Positions 23,734-31,378 of a DNA stretch of 48,542 nucleotides are shown piece after piece (the first letter of the stretch is position 1; each line of letters begins with the position of its first letter). Position numbers and translations under genes: made by a program. Below the pieces are notes generated by a model. It saw nothing but the letters and a program-made list of their open reading frames with translations. It was not told where the DNA came from and did no database searches. This DNA comes from Gemmatimonadaceae bacterium. GTDB lineage: Bacteria > Gemmatimonadota > Gemmatimonadetes > Gemmatimonadales > Gemmatimonadaceae. The stretch spans positions 1 through 48,542 of the forward strand of contig JACCWE010000079.1 of the NCBI GenBank assembly GCA_013697785.1. Direction: 5' to 3'.

Positions 23734-24682
23734 GAACTTCGTCGAGCCCCAGCCGTCCTGCCGCGCTCAGCGCATAGACGCCGAATGCGTCCGGCGCCTC
23801 GATCGGCGGCGTCTCCATCTCGCCCAGCAGATCCATTTTCGAGAACACCACGCAGTGGGGAATTTCCGCCAACTCCGCGGAGTAGCTGCGAATCTCGGTG
23901 CGCAGGCCATCGTACTCGCCCTGCCAGTCCATCGAATCGATCGGGATCAGAAAGGCGAGAATGCGCGTGCGCTCGATGTGCCGCAGGAATTGCAGCCCGA
24001 GTCCCTTCCCCTCGTGCGCCCCTTCGATGATTCCCGGAATGTCGGCAACGACGAACGAGCGATGATCGCTGAGCGGCACCACGCCCAGATTCGGCGAAAG
24101 TGTCGTGAACGGATAGTCCGCGATCTTCGGATGCGCCGCCGAGATCACCGACAGGAGGGTCGACTTTCCCGCATTCGGCTGCCCGACGAGCCCGACATCC
24201 GCGATGAGCTTGAGCACGAGCTCGAGCGTGCGGGAGACACCCTCCTCTCCGGGCTGCCACTCGCGCGGCGACTGGTGCGTTGGCGTAGCAAAAAAGGCAT
24301 TTCCCTTTCCGCCTCGGCCGCCCTTGGCGACGAGAATCTCATCTCCGTCCGCGAGCACCTCACCGAGCATCTCGCCTGTTTCGACGTCGCGCACGATGGT
24401 CCCCGGCGGCACCGGAAGAACGATATCCTCTCCCGACCGCCCGGTCTTGTTGTTGCCCGAGCCATGATCCCCACGCTCGGCCGCCCACTTGTCGCGATAT
24501 GTATAGTCGAGGAGCGTCGCGAGATTGTAATCGCCGCGCACGTAGACGTCGCCGCCGCGACCGCCGTCGCCGCCGTCCGGGCCGCCAAGCGGAATGAACT
24601 TCTCGCGTCGGAACGCGGAGATGCCGGAGCCACCGTCGCCGGCAGCCACCTTTATCTGCACGCGATCGATGAAAGACGTCAC
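23657..24682 (-). CDS. obgE: GTPase Obg
   Basis: A 341-aa Obg GTPase. The glycine-rich N-terminal Obg fold (GDGGSGISAFRREKFIPLGG, then GGDGGRGGDVYVRGD, GGRGGKGNAFF) is followed by the G domain with G1 GQPNAGKS (167-174), G2 TTLSPNLG, G3 DIPGIIEGA and an NKxD variant, SKMDLL. Obg takes part in 50S assembly and stress control. It lacks the long C-terminal tail of some homologues. The start GTG at 24682 forms a GTGA overlap with the upstream CMD gene, and the 3' end overlaps the presumed dprA start. rplU/rpmA, the usual neighbours, are absent. Confidence 0.96.
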   Translation of the reverse strand: MTSFIDRVQIKVAAGDGGSGISAFRREKFIPLGGPDGGDGGRGGDVYVRGDYNLATLLDYTYRDKWAAERGDHGSGNNKTGRSGEDIVLPVPPGTIVRDVETGEMLGEVLADGDEILVAKGGRGGKGNAFFATPTHQSPREWQPGEEGVSRTLELVLKLIADVGLVGQPNAGKSTLLSVISAAHPKIADYPFTTLSPNLGVVPLSDHRSFVVADIPGIIEGAHEGKGLGLQFLRHIERTRILAFLIPIDSMDWQGEYDGLRTEIRSYSAELAEIPHCVVFSKMDLLGEMETPPIEAPDAFGVYALSAAGRLGLDEVLGAFWKKLLDLRKAAQVEAANAVLP

Positions 24683-25317
24683 GAGCGGCGCACCCGCGTC
24701 CAGAGCAGTGAATAGCGATGGCTCGATTCCGCGCTGAGCCTGGGTGCCACGATGCGCAGGGTCTCGTCGACCTCTTCCGGCGCAGCGCCAGCGTTGAGCG
24801 CTCCATGCAGGTGCGAGTGCAGCTGCCGATCCTGCTCGAGCGCCGCGCACGCCGCGACGATACACAGCTCGCGCCGCCTCAAGTCCAGCCCCGGGCGGCC
24901 AAGCACTCGGCCGTAGAGATCTATCATCCACGTGTCGAGCGCGGGATGCAGCGTGCGAATGTTCGCGCGGAGGCGCTTGTACAGATTTCCGTATACCTCC
25001 TCACACGTCTTGTCGCCACGCGATGTCCAGATCGCCGAGAGCGATTCTTCGAAGTCCGCCGTTTCCGCAAGGCGATTCGAGGCGCGGCGCCAGAGGCGCA
25101 TGCCATTGAGCGTGCGAGGAAAGCCGGCGAACAGATAGGTCTGCAGAACGAGCTCCTCCACCCAAACGGGATCGATCGCACTCTTCGCGGCGGACTCGAG
25201 CGATGCGCGCATCTCTCCCTCCGACCCCGCCGCGAGCACGGCGGCGAGATTGATGAGCTGCGCGGTGGCCGCATCGAGCGAGCCGTAAGCTGTTTCCGTT
25301 TCGGTCAGAGACGTCAT
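24679..25317 (-). CDS. Carboxymuconolactone decarboxylase (AhpD-like) family protein
   Basis: A 212-aa, all-helical protein. The segment RRRELCIVAACAALEQDRQL-HSHLHGALNAGAAPEEVDE matches the CMD/AhpD domain. The CxxC pair that makes AhpD a peroxidase is absent, so redox activity by that mechanism is unlikely; a structural or hydrolase-like role is possible. The first half carries a second, more diverged CMD-like stretch (SAIDPVWVEELVLQTYLFAGFP). The stop overlaps the obgE GTG by four bases, an unusual pairing with a ribosome-assembly GTPase. Confidence 0.75.
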   Translation of the reverse strand: MTSLTETETAYGSLDAATAQLINLAAVLAAGSEGEMRASLESAAKSAIDPVWVEELVLQTYLFAGFPRTLNGMRLWRRASNRLAETADFEESLSAIWTSRGDKTCEEVYGNLYKRLRANIRTLHPALDTWMIDLYGRVLGRPGLDLRRRELCIVAACAALEQDRQLHSHLHGALNAGAAPEEVDETLRIVAPRLSAESSHRYSLLWTRVRRS

Positions 25318-25353
25318 CGTTTTATCGCGGAATGTAGCCGGAATTGGCGCACG

Positions 25354-26280
25354 TCAGTTCGCCACGTGTACTTCGCCTACGAGCTCGTTGCGGGTGTTCA
25401 TGATGGGCGTGCGCGCAAAGGCCGACAGTCGCGGTGAAAGCTCCTCAGGCAGGACGCCGAGGAGCTGAAGGAGTTTCAGAAGCGCAGGGTGCTGCGCGCG
25501 AGTGGCTCCGTCCTCGACCTTGATCGCGACCGCTAGTCCTTCCGAAGGTATGGTAACCGCGTGCACCCCCTCCGCGCCGACCTTGCTGATGAGGCGGCCC
25601 TCGGATTCCTCCACCAATACAGTGTCGAAGCGGTCGGTACCGCCGAAAAGAAACGGATGCGCGGCGATCGCATTCAGGATCCGCGACGGCACCTCCTCCC
25701 CCCGCTCGGCGGCCGCGCCCAGCCGTGCGAACGCACGTCCCAGCGCTTCGAGCGGAAGCCCAACTGCGACGACGCCGCAGCCGTCGACCATCAACTCCAT
25801 GTCGTCGCGCGGGCTTCCGCTCCACTTCGCAATCTGCGCGAGGGCACGATCCTGCACTTCGTGACCGAGTCGCTCATAGCCGAGCGTGGACCATGATTGA
25901 CCGCGCGCGAAGGCGAGCATGCCGGCGTGCTTTCCGGAGCAGTTGTTGTGCAGCCGCGATGGAGAAAGTCCCGCCTGGACCATGAGTCGAACCCCGCGCC
26001 GCGTCATCGGCTCGTGCGCGCCGCACGCGAGGTCGCCTTCCTCCAACCCGATCGAATCCAGCATCCGCGCTGCCAACTCGATGTGCTCGGGCTCTCCGCC
26101 GTGCGATGCACACGCCAGGGCGAGCTCCTCGCTGCCCCAGCCGCACGCGTCGAAGCCGCCGGACTCCACGAACGAGAACAGCTGAAAAGGCTTTGCGCAC
26201 GAGCGCCACACCGTGAGCAGGGATGGGTCGCCCGCGGTGCCGAGCACCGCGCCCTCGGCATCGCACACGACTGCGTGCAC
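25354..26280 (-). CDS. Asparaginase, AnsA/PF06089-type (L-asparaginase II)
   Basis: A protein of the plant/Rhizobium-type asparaginase group. Typical segments are RSCAKPFQ, CASHGGEPEH, CGAHEP, NNCSGKHAGML and VDGCGVVAVGLPLEALGRAFARL. It is expected to hydrolyse asparagine to aspartate and ammonia. The coordinates use the first canonical start, a GTG at 26280. Conserved family residues (VVATRGDTIESRHR) continue upstream in frame to about 26349, so the real start is earlier. The best candidate is a CTG at 26349 with GGAG six bases before it, 20 bases inside the EamA gene. Confidence 0.88.
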   Translation of the reverse strand: MHAVVCDAEGAVLGTAGDPSLLTVWRSCAKPFQLFSFVESGGFDACGWGSEELALACASHGGEPEHIELAARMLDSIGLEEGDLACGAHEPMTRRGVRLMVQAGLSPSRLHNNCSGKHAGMLAFARGQSWSTLGYERLGHEVQDRALAQIAKWSGSPRDDMELMVDGCGVVAVGLPLEALGRAFARLGAAAERGEEVPSRILNAIAAHPFLFGGTDRFDTVLVEESEGRLISKVGAEGVHAVTIPSEGLAVAIKVEDGATRAQHPALLKLLQLLGVLPEELSPRLSAFARTPIMNTRNELVGEVHVAN

Positions 26281-26329
26281 GCGGTGTCGCGATTCGATGG
26301 TGTCGCCGCGTGTGGCGACTACGTCGAGA

Positions 26330-27256
26330 TCAAAGTGATTCGCTGACAGCCTCTTCTCCGGTGGTCGCCGATGTGTTCATCACGGCGACGAGAATTCCGA
26401 GCAACACGAGCGCGAATCCGGCGAGCGCCCGTCCCGACGGCATCTCGCGAATCCCCGGCAGCAGCGCCGCGAGCACCGTCGCCCCGATCGGCTCGCCGAG
26501 CACCGTGAGATTGACGACGAACGCGGGCGCATATTTCACCGCCCAGTTCATTCCGGTGTGGCCGAGCAGCATCGGGCCGACTGCGAGCGCCACGAAGATC
26601 GCGAGCTCGCGCGGCGGCTGATGCAGGAGCGGCAGCCGCGCCGCCACCGAGATCGAAAGCAGCGTGACGAAGCACACGCCGTACACGATCGCCACGTACG
26701 GCCAGAGATCGAGCTGCTGGCGCACTCGGCGCCCCGTAAGATAATAGAGCGCTGCTGCGACGCCGCCGCCGAGGGCCAGGAGGTCGCCGACGAATGCCCT
26801 GTTGCCGTGCGCACCCGGCTCGCCCCAGTCGGCGGAGCCGAGCACCGCGGCGCCGCATACCGCGAGCGCGATCCCCATCCATTGCCGTCGCGATGGCGCT
26901 TCCTTGAGCCATGCGGCCGATGCTCCCGCGACGATCACGGGCTGCAGGTCGACGAGCACCGTCGACGCCGCGATCGTCGTGAGCGCGATGGACGCATTCC
27001 ACGCCCAGAAGTGGAGCGCGAGCAGCACGCCGGCGCCGGCCGCGAGTGCGAGCCCGCTGCGATCGAGCGTGCGCCACTGCCGCCATCCGCCCGTGACCAT
27101 CAGCGCGACGCCGACGATGATCAGCGAGAAGAAGAGCCGCCACGTCGCGATGACCACCGCGTGCGCGTGGGAGAGGCGGATGAGCGGGCCGGCGAACGAG
27201 ATGCCGATCACCGACAACGCCAGCACGCCGAGGACTACGCGATTCGATGGTCGCAT
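26330..27256 (-). CDS. EamA-family (DMT superfamily) permease
   Basis: A 308-aa integral membrane protein with about ten hydrophobic segments arranged as two EamA repeats, as in RhaT/YdcZ-type drug/metabolite transporters. The first repeat includes SVIGISFAGPLIRLSHAHA and the second PMLLGHTGMNWAVKYAPAF and EPIGATVLAALL. Such carriers export amino acids, nucleotides or toxic metabolites; the substrate cannot be read here. It is upstream of, and overlaps, the asparaginase reading frame. Its own promoter would lie in the short gap after the mla terminator. Confidence 0.87.
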   Translation of the reverse strand: MRPSNRVVLGVLALSVIGISFAGPLIRLSHAHAVVIATWRLFFSLIIVGVALMVTGGWRQWRTLDRSGLALAAGAGVLLALHFWAWNASIALTTIAASTVLVDLQPVIVAGASAAWLKEAPSRRQWMGIALAVCGAAVLGSADWGEPGAHGNRAFVGDLLALGGGVAAALYYLTGRRVRQQLDLWPYVAIVYGVCFVTLLSISVAARLPLLHQPPRELAIFVALAVGPMLLGHTGMNWAVKYAPAFVVNLTVLGEPIGATVLAALLPGIREMPSGRALAGFALVLLGILVAVMNTSATTGEEAVSESL

Positions 27257-27328
27257 GACTCGCGACAGCTTACCGCGGTCCTCGGCACGGCGACAAGGCG
27301 CGCGCGCACGAAGGCCGATGCGCGCCGG

Positions 27329-27356
27329 AAAAGTCTCTTGAATTCAAGAGACTTTT
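27329..27356. terminator. Perfect palindromic bidirectional terminator
   Basis: AAAAGTCTCTTG-AATT-CAAGAGACTTTT forms a 12-bp stem with a 4-base loop and ends in a T-run on both strands. It stands one base from the mlaD stop and upstream of the EamA gene, so it should end the mla transcript. The core 27332-27353 is a 22-bp perfect palindrome. Confidence 0.85.
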
Positions 27357-27357
27357 T

Positions 27358-28335
27358 CTAGAAAACCTTCACCATTCCCTTCGTGTACTTCCGCGGATTT
27401 TTGCGCACGTCCTCGAGGATCGCGCCGAGATCGGTGAGCGTCTTGTTCAACTTATCGTAGAGCATCGGATCGTTGATGATGCGGCCCGCGGTTCCGTTGC
27501 CGCTCGAGAGTGCGCGCAGCAGTGAGTCCGCTTGACCGGTGACGGCGACCATGTGTGTGTAGAGCGTGTCGTCGGTGAGGAGTCTGCCGACGCTGCTGTG
27601 CGACGAGTGGAGCTGCGCGAGCACGGTGTCGAGCTGCGCGGTGACGTCCACGAGATGGTTATAGAGCGCAGGATCGTCGACCATCTTCCCGAAGGTGCCG
27701 TTCGGGCGATCGAGGCGGCCGAGCAGCGTGTTCATGTGCGTGAGTGTGCCGTTGAGCTGATCGTAGAGTGTGCGGCTGTTGATCAGCTGCCCCATTGTGC
27801 CGTCGCCATGCGCGATGCCACCGGTGATCGACTTGAGATCGTGCGTGAGCGAGACGACGTCGGCAAGCGCGCCGTTCGCCTGGGTGAGCATCGCCTCGTA
27901 GTCGAGCGAGGGGAGACTCTGGATCGTGTCGCCGGCGGGCAGGACTGCGAAGCGCGGCGTGCCCGGGGAGATGTCGAGCACCTTGTCGCCGAGAAGGCCG
28001 AGCGACTTGAGCTTGATGCGGGAGTCCTCGCGAATGAGCCCGCGCAGGCGACTCTCGACTTCGAGCGTCACGCGCAGGTTGCGCGTGGTGTCGCCGGACG
28101 GGGGGAGAAAGTCGATCGTCTTCACATTGCCGGCGAGCTGGCCGGCGAGCGTCACGGTGCCGCCCTTCTGCAATCCATTCGAATTGGAGAGGAAGGTGAC
28201 GAGCGTGTACCGCTTGGTGAAGAGATCTGCTGCCTCGCCCAGCTTGACGACGGCGATCGTGAGGACCGCGATCGCGGCGAGAATCAGCGCGCCCACCTTG
28301 AGCTGGTCCCAGGTGATGAACGTAGAGCGTTTCAT
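27358..28335 (-). CDS. mlaD: MCE/MlaD-family lipid-transport substrate-binding protein with C-terminal repeats
   Basis: A 325-aa periplasmic, membrane-anchored MCE protein. One N-terminal transmembrane helix (about 13-32) precedes the MCE domain (about 40-125; GLQKGGTVTLAGQLAGNVKTI). MCE proteins form rings that ferry phospholipids between membranes. Residues 179-314 consist of four tandem 34-residue repeats with the pattern G(T/S)xGxxxxDxxLYxxL, a helical tail possibly forming a barrel or bridge. It follows mlaF by 4 bases and ends at a strong terminator. MlaB and MlaC equivalents are not present in the window. Confidence 0.9.
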   Translation of the reverse strand: MKRSTFITWDQLKVGALILAAIAVLTIAVVKLGEAADLFTKRYTLVTFLSNSNGLQKGGTVTLAGQLAGNVKTIDFLPPSGDTTRNLRVTLEVESRLRGLIREDSRIKLKSLGLLGDKVLDISPGTPRFAVLPAGDTIQSLPSLDYEAMLTQANGALADVVSLTHDLKSITGGIAHGDGTMGQLINSRTLYDQLNGTLTHMNTLLGRLDRPNGTFGKMVDDPALYNHLVDVTAQLDTVLAQLHSSHSSVGRLLTDDTLYTHMVAVTGQADSLLRALSSGNGTAGRIINDPMLYDKLNKTLTDLGAILEDVRKNPRKYTKGMVKVF

Positions 28336-28339
28336 AACC

Positions 28340-29257
28340 TCAAACTCCTCCGAGGAAGTCCTGCACGTACCGATCCTGGCTCGCCGTCATGTCTTCCGGT
28401 GAGCCGAAGAACACAATTTTCTTTTCTGCGAGCAGCGCGATCTTGGTCGCCATGCGGAAGGCGGATCGAATGTCGTGCGAGACGACGACGCTCGTCACCT
28501 TGAGCTCGCGCTGGAGCTTCATGATCAGCCTCGTGATCGTGCCTGTGGTGAGCGGATCGAGCCCCGACGTCGGCTCATCGTAGAGCATGATCGCGGGATT
28601 GACCGCCATGCCGCGCGCGATGCCGACGCGCTTCTTCATTCCACCGGAGAGCTCCGCCGGAAGCTGATCCATCACGCGATCCGGCTCGAGATCGACGAAC
28701 TCGAGCTTCTCGCGCACACGCGCCTCGATCTCGTCCTCGGAGAGCGTCGTGTGCTCTCGCAGCGGGAAGGCCACGTTCTCGAACACAGACATCGAATCGA
28801 AGAGGGCGGCCCCCTGAAAGACCATCCCCATCTTCTGGCGAATCACGAGTGCTTCTTCGTACGTGACGTCGTTGAGCACTTCGCCATCGACGATCACGCG
28901 GCCGGAATCGGGGCGAAGGAGACGAAGGATGAGCTTGAGCGTCGTCGACTTCCCGGTTCCGGATTCGCCCGCAATGACGATCGTCTCTCCTCGGCGAGCG
29001 ACGAGAGAGACGTCCTCGAGAATCGGACGATCGAAGGCGAGCGAGATGTGCTCGAGCTCGACGATGGCCTCGCGCGAGACGCCGACGCGCTCCTGTGCCT
29101 CCTCGCTCTCCTCGAGCTCCTCCGCGAATCGCGCGCGAAGCTCGTCCTCGGCGCGACGGAGACGCGGCTCGCCATCGTCCTCGGGTAGGGCGCGGCGCTC
29201 CTCTTCGTGCTCGGGCGGCGCCGGAGCACCCGTGGTGTCTGGAGGGATATCGGTCAT
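28340..29257 (-). CDS. mlaF: Mla-type ABC transporter ATP-binding protein
   Basis: A 305-aa ABC ATPase. Walker A GESGTGKST (97-105), Q-loop MVFQGAALFDSM, signature LSGGMKKRVGIAR, Walker B IMLYDEPTSGLD and the switch histidine in VVSHD are all present. The long A-to-signature spacing and FDSMSVFENVAFPL fit MlaF/Ttg2A. An unusual acidic N-terminal extension of about 65 residues, rich in Glu/Asp/Arg, precedes the core. The start ATG at 29257 overlaps the mlaE stop (ATGA). Confidence 0.93.
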   Translation of the reverse strand: MTDIPPDTTGAPAPPEHEEERRALPEDDGEPRLRRAEDELRARFAEELEESEEAQERVGVSREAIVELEHISLAFDRPILEDVSLVARRGETIVIAGESGTGKSTTLKLILRLLRPDSGRVIVDGEVLNDVTYEEALVIRQKMGMVFQGAALFDSMSVFENVAFPLREHTTLSEDEIEARVREKLEFVDLEPDRVMDQLPAELSGGMKKRVGIARGMAVNPAIMLYDEPTSGLDPLTTGTITRLIMKLQRELKVTSVVVSHDIRSAFRMATKIALLAEKKIVFFGSPEDMTASQDRYVQDFLGGV

Positions 29258-30024
29258 CCGAAGAGAAACAGAAGAACCTGCGTGAGGAAGTAGTCGACGA
29301 TGAGAATCATGACGCTCGCCACGACGACGGTGCGCGTCGTCGCATTGCCGACGCCTTCGGTGCCGCCCTTCGTGTTGATGCCGAAGTAGCAGCCCGTAAC
29401 GGCGATGATCCCGCCGAAGACGAACGGTTTGGTGAGCCCCTGCACGAAGTCGGACGGGATATAGTGCAGGATGAAGCCGCCGGACGCGATCTGCTCCCAC
29501 ACCGTCCGCCAGTAGAGGCCCGTCGGGATGCCGACGTAGGCCGTGGCGATGACATTGCCGCCGCCGATGCCGACGGTGTCGCTCAGAATCGTGAGCACGG
29601 GCATCATGATGAGCGCGGCGACGAGCCTGGGAACGACCAGCTTCTTGATCGGATCGACGCCGAGGGTGTTGAGCGCATCGATCTGCTCGGTGACGCGCAT
29701 CGAGCCGATCTGCGCCGCGATGCCGGAGCCGACGCGTCCGGCCACGAGGATCGCGGCAAGCACGGGGCCAAGCTCGCGGACCATCGAGGCGGTGACGAGA
29801 CGGCCGATGTACATCGTCGCGCCGAACTGCGCCATCTGCACGGAGGTCTGGAGCGCGAGCACCATTCCGGTGAAGAAGCCGGTGAGCAGCACGATGCCGA
29901 GCGACTCGACGCCGATCGAGTCCATCTGCTGGACGACGTCGCCAATGTAGAACGGGCGCGCGAAGATGAAGCGAATGGCCTTGGCGGCGAGTCCGAAGTA
30001 CTCCTGGACCGCCAGCACCCGCAT
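29254..30024 (-). CDS. mlaE: Mla-type ABC transporter permease
   Basis: A 256-aa MlaE-family permease of standard length with about five or six membrane helices. Family motifs: LLTGFFTGMVLALQTSVQMAQFGA, ELGPVLAAILVAGRVGSGIAAQIGSM, EQIDALNTLGVDPIKKLVVPR. It forms the membrane core of the phospholipid transporter with MlaF and MlaD. The ATG at 30024 gives the usual N-terminus; an in-frame TTG at 30063 is possible. The promoter is about 70 bases upstream, and the gene starts a compact E-F-D operon divergent from hldE. Confidence 0.92.
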   Translation of the reverse strand: MRVLAVQEYFGLAAKAIRFIFARPFYIGDVVQQMDSIGVESLGIVLLTGFFTGMVLALQTSVQMAQFGATMYIGRLVTASMVRELGPVLAAILVAGRVGSGIAAQIGSMRVTEQIDALNTLGVDPIKKLVVPRLVAALIMMPVLTILSDTVGIGGGNVIATAYVGIPTGLYWRTVWEQIASGGFILHYIPSDFVQGLTKPFVFGGIIAVTGCYFGINTKGGTEGVGNATTRTVVVASVMILIVDYFLTQVLLFLFG

Positions 30025-30099
30025 TTTCGCGCCATCGTTGATGCTTTCGAGAATGCCTGCCAATCGCTGCCCGAGCGAGAGTGGTCCCGTTGCCGGGGA

Positions 30100-30127
30100 G
30101 TTATAAACCCAAGTGGTGCAAGGGCAA
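30100..30127 (-). promoter_or_regulatory. Predicted promoter of the mlaEFD operon
   Basis: Minus strand TTGCCC at 30122-30127 (-35), 16-base spacer, TATAAC at 30100-30105 (-10). The predicted start near 30093 leaves a leader of about 70 bases before the mlaE ATG. Confidence 0.5.
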
Positions 30128-30181
30128 GGGACGTGCCCGAGCCCGCTGTGCGACAATCTAGTGAGGGTGCTCCGCGTGCCG

Positions 30182-30187
30182 TAGCTT
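30182..30187 (+). promoter_or_regulatory. Possible -10 element (TAGCTT) of hldE
   Basis: TAGCTT ends eight bases before the hldE ATG, implying a leaderless or very short-leader transcript. Similar TAnCTT hexamers precede rex, the CAT tRNA and the gene at 45033. Confidence 0.3.
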
Positions 30188-30195
30188 AAGCGCCC

Positions 30196-31191
30196 ATGCA
30201 ACCCCTTCTCACTCGCGATCGACTTTCGGCGCTCCTCGATGCTGCCGCCGGGCGCCGGATCGCCGTGATCGGCGACGCGATGCTCGATGTCTATCTGCGA
30301 GGCGACGTCGACCGGATCTCGCCTGAGGCGCCGGTGCCGGTGGTGCGGGTGCGGGAGAAGCGCATGGCGCTGGGCGGCGCGGCGAACGTCGCGCAGAACG
30401 TGGTCGCGCTCGGTGCGGAGTGCGAGCTGGTGTGCGTCGTGGGAGCGGACACGAGCGCCGCGTCGCTGCGATCGATGCTTGCCGCGCTCGGCGCCCCCGA
30501 CGGGGCAATCGTCGAGACCGCGCGGCCGACGACGACGAAGACGCGGGTGCTCGCGCGTGCACAACAGGTGGTGCGCGTGGACGAGGAGGAAGATGGCGAG
30601 CTCGGTGCGGAGGATGTCGCGCGCGTCCTTGCGGCGGTGCGTATCGCGGTGGAGCGGGCGGATGCCGTCGTGCTCGAGGACTACAACAAGGGCGTACTGG
30701 TCGCGGCGGTGATCGATGAGTCGCTGGCTGTTGCCGCGGCGCGAGAAATTCCGGTGATCGTGGATCCCAAGTACCGGAATTTCTTCGCCTATCGCGGCGC
30801 AACGATCTTCAAGCCGAACCGCCGCGAGCTCGAGTCGGCACTGGGTGCGACAATGGATGTCGAGCATCCGGAGACGCTGCCGGCTCTCGTGCAGCGACTC
30901 GGCGTCGCGAATCTGCTGTTGACGCTCGGCGAGCGGGGGATGGTGCTCGTGGGCGCGAAGGGCGAAACGGCGCGCGTGCCGACGACAGCGCGCGAGGTTT
31001 ACGATGTGGTGGGCGCGGGCGACACGGTGACTGCGTATCTCGCGGTGATGCTCGCCGCAGGTGCCACGGTGGCCGAGGCGGCGGTGATCGCGAACTTCGC
31101 GGCGGGGGTGGAGGTCGGGAAGCTGGGCGCGGCGACGGTGAGTGGTGCGGAGGTGCTCGCGGCGTACGATGAGGTGGCGGCGCAGGGGTAG
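30196..31191 (+). CDS. hldE: D-glycero-beta-D-manno-heptose-7-phosphate kinase (RfaE1)
   Basis: A 331-aa PfkB-family sugar kinase corresponding to the kinase half of HldE. Landmarks are GDAMLDVYLRGDVDRISPEAPVP, MALGGAANVAQNVVALGA, and the anion-hole/catalytic VYDVVGAGDTVTAYLA. The enzyme phosphorylates heptose-7-phosphate at C1 on the route to ADP-heptose for the LPS inner core. The adenylyltransferase half (HldE-C/RfaE2) is absent, so it must be encoded elsewhere. The gmhA-type isomerase at 46232 would supply its substrate. It is alone on the plus strand before a tRNA gene. Confidence 0.9.
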   Translation: MQPLLTRDRLSALLDAAAGRRIAVIGDAMLDVYLRGDVDRISPEAPVPVVRVREKRMALGGAANVAQNVVALGAECELVCVVGADTSAASLRSMLAALGAPDGAIVETARPTTTKTRVLARAQQVVRVDEEEDGELGAEDVARVLAAVRIAVERADAVVLEDYNKGVLVAAVIDESLAVAAAREIPVIVDPKYRNFFAYRGATIFKPNRRELESALGATMDVEHPETLPALVQRLGVANLLLTLGERGMVLVGAKGETARVPTTAREVYDVVGAGDTVTAYLAVMLAAGATVAEAAVIANFAAGVEVGKLGAATVSGAEVLAAYDEVAAQG

Positions 31192-31242
31192 TCGCGCGAC
31201 GCTATCTGAGCTTGCTCGAAATGTGTAGCTTGAAAAAACGAA

Positions 31243-31316
31243 GGGCCCTTAGCTCAGATGGTTAGAGCAGTGGACTCATAATCCAACGGTCGCAGGTTCG
31301 ATCCCTGCAGGGCCCA
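31243..31316 (+). tRNA. tRNA with CAT anticodon (Ile2-lysidine type or elongator Met)
   Basis: A complete cloverleaf: acceptor GGGCCCT (31243-31249) with AGGGCCC (31309-31315), D arm AGCTCAGATGGTTAGAGC, anticodon loop CTCATAA, T arm GCAGG-TTCGATC-CCTGC, discriminator A. CCA is not encoded. Anticodon CAT serves initiator Met, elongator Met or Ile2 (AUA, after lysidine modification). The paired first base pair excludes the usual initiator. The GGGCCCTTAGCTCAG start resembles Ile2 tRNAs I know, but I cannot settle it. Confidence 0.93.
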
Positions 31317-31320
31317 TGCG

Positions 31321-31362
31321 CAAAACGGCCGCGCGAGCAAGTTGCTCGCGCGGCCGCTTTGT
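31321..31362. terminator. Strong hairpin after the CAT tRNA, bidirectional
   Basis: A 15-bp perfect stem (31326-31340 with 31342-31356; arm CGGCCGCGCGAGCAA) is flanked by AAAA on the left and CTTTGT on the right. It can terminate the tRNA on the plus strand and the hydrolase gene on the minus strand. Confidence 0.8.
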
Positions 31363-31378
31363 ATTCGCCCCCGGTCCG

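Noticed and set aside
29254-30867. A 537-codon minus-strand frame extending mlaE across hldE
   Set aside because: The extension runs antisense through hldE and past the mla promoter; MlaE has its standard length from 30024.
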